Positions 63,787 through 64,000 of a DNA stretch of 64,000 bases are shown in pieces. Every line of letters starts with the position of its first letter. Position 1 is the stretch's first letter. The notes beneath the pieces were generated by a model. That model made no database searches and was not told the DNA's origin. It saw only the letters and a list, made by a program, of their open reading frames with translations. This DNA comes from Erysipelotrichaceae bacterium (GTDB lineage Bacteria; Bacillota_I; Bacilli_A; Erysipelotrichales; Erysipelotrichaceae), in assembly GCA_012523895.1 (NCBI GenBank), contig JAAYSZ010000010.1:1-64000 (forward strand), written 5' to 3'. The position numbers and the translations under genes were made by a program.

Positions 63787-64000
63787 ATGAGAGATATTGT
63801 TTATATTCGCCTAGATGATCGACTTGTACATGGTCAGATTGTTGCTGTTTGGTTAAATGACATGAAATGTGATGTGCTTTGTGTGATTGATGACAAAGCA
63901 GCTACAAATTCACTTCAACAAATGTTGTTAAGAATGGCAGTACCAAAATCAACAAATTTTGAATTGCTGACTGTAGAAGATGGAGCTAATTATTTACTAG
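63787..64000 (+). CDS. PTS mannose-family EIIB component (partial, cut by window end)
   Basis: The first 71 codons of an EIIB: VYIRLDDRLVHGQIVAVWLNDM with active His15, then VCVIDDKAATNSLQQMLLRMAVP. The ATG has GAAAGGAG 8 nt upstream. The rest of the PTS (EIIA, EIIC, EIID) must lie to the right. Third mannose-family EIIB in the window. Confidence 0.93.
   Translation, partial: MRDIVYIRLDDRLVHGQIVAVWLNDMKCDVLCVIDDKAATNSLQQMLLRMAVPKSTNFELLTVEDGANYLL

Overview
The window is AT-rich chromosomal DNA of a Gram-positive-type, low-GC bacterium in the Bacillota. It uses the standard bacterial code: TGG encodes Trp, and TGA is a working stop, for example at the ends of lysC and hom. Pointers to the lineage are an S10-spc-alpha ribosomal operon of Firmicutes type with a zinc-ribbon S14, an ECF transporter core next to truA-rplM-rpsI, three mannose-family PTS loci, strong Shine-Dalgarno sequences and lipoprotein signal peptides. 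An Erysipelotrichia-like or related gut Firmicute fits best, but this is an inference from gene content. No phage, insertion sequence, CRISPR array or rRNA gene was seen.

Left part (1-16.8 kb): a PRD-type regulator is followed by a mannose-family PTS (EIIA, EIIB and a fused EIIC-EIID), a zinc alcohol dehydrogenase and a class II aldolase, which looks like a polyol or ketose utilisation operon. Next come a DUF4230-like protein, tRNA-Lys/Glu/Asn, a MATE exporter, an aldo/keto reductase, an HtrA protease with an odd start site, an acetamidase-family enzyme, an MFS transporter, tRNA-Ile/Ala, a 2-hydroxyacid dehydrogenase with a transaldolase-like enzyme, and two small hypothetical genes.

Middle part (16.9-41.5 kb): rpsI-rplM with an L13-type leader, truA, and the ECF energy module (ecfT, ecfA2, ecfA1). 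Then a complete aspartate-to-threonine pathway lies in two divergent operons, hom-lysC-asd and thrC-thrB-ACT regulator. Their promoters overlap face to face and share repeated AAAAACA half-sites. A tightly packed operon follows: a GH43-like lipoprotein, a second lipoprotein, an ACT protein, a PFL/DUF711 protein and an O-methyltransferase. Next is a second mannose-family PTS operon with a glycerol-dehydrogenase-like enzyme, mannonate dehydratase and an unusual membrane M28-like protein. It has a near-perfect promoter, a cre-like site and a leader of about 400 nt, and it is divergent from an RpiR regulator. azlCD closes this part.

Right part (41.5-64 kb): the S10-spc-alpha operon runs leftward from rpsJ to rplQ, with adk, secY, infA and rpoA. 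It lacks rpmD, and it lacks map between adk and infA, where a perfect hairpin sits instead. Then come an Fe-S CCG-domain protein, an alpha/beta hydrolase, a HAD phosphatase, feoAB, a beta-hydroxyacid dehydrogenase, a membrane protein, a 1-Cys peroxiredoxin, and a YhfZ-like regulator followed by the start of a third mannose-family PTS, cut by the window end.
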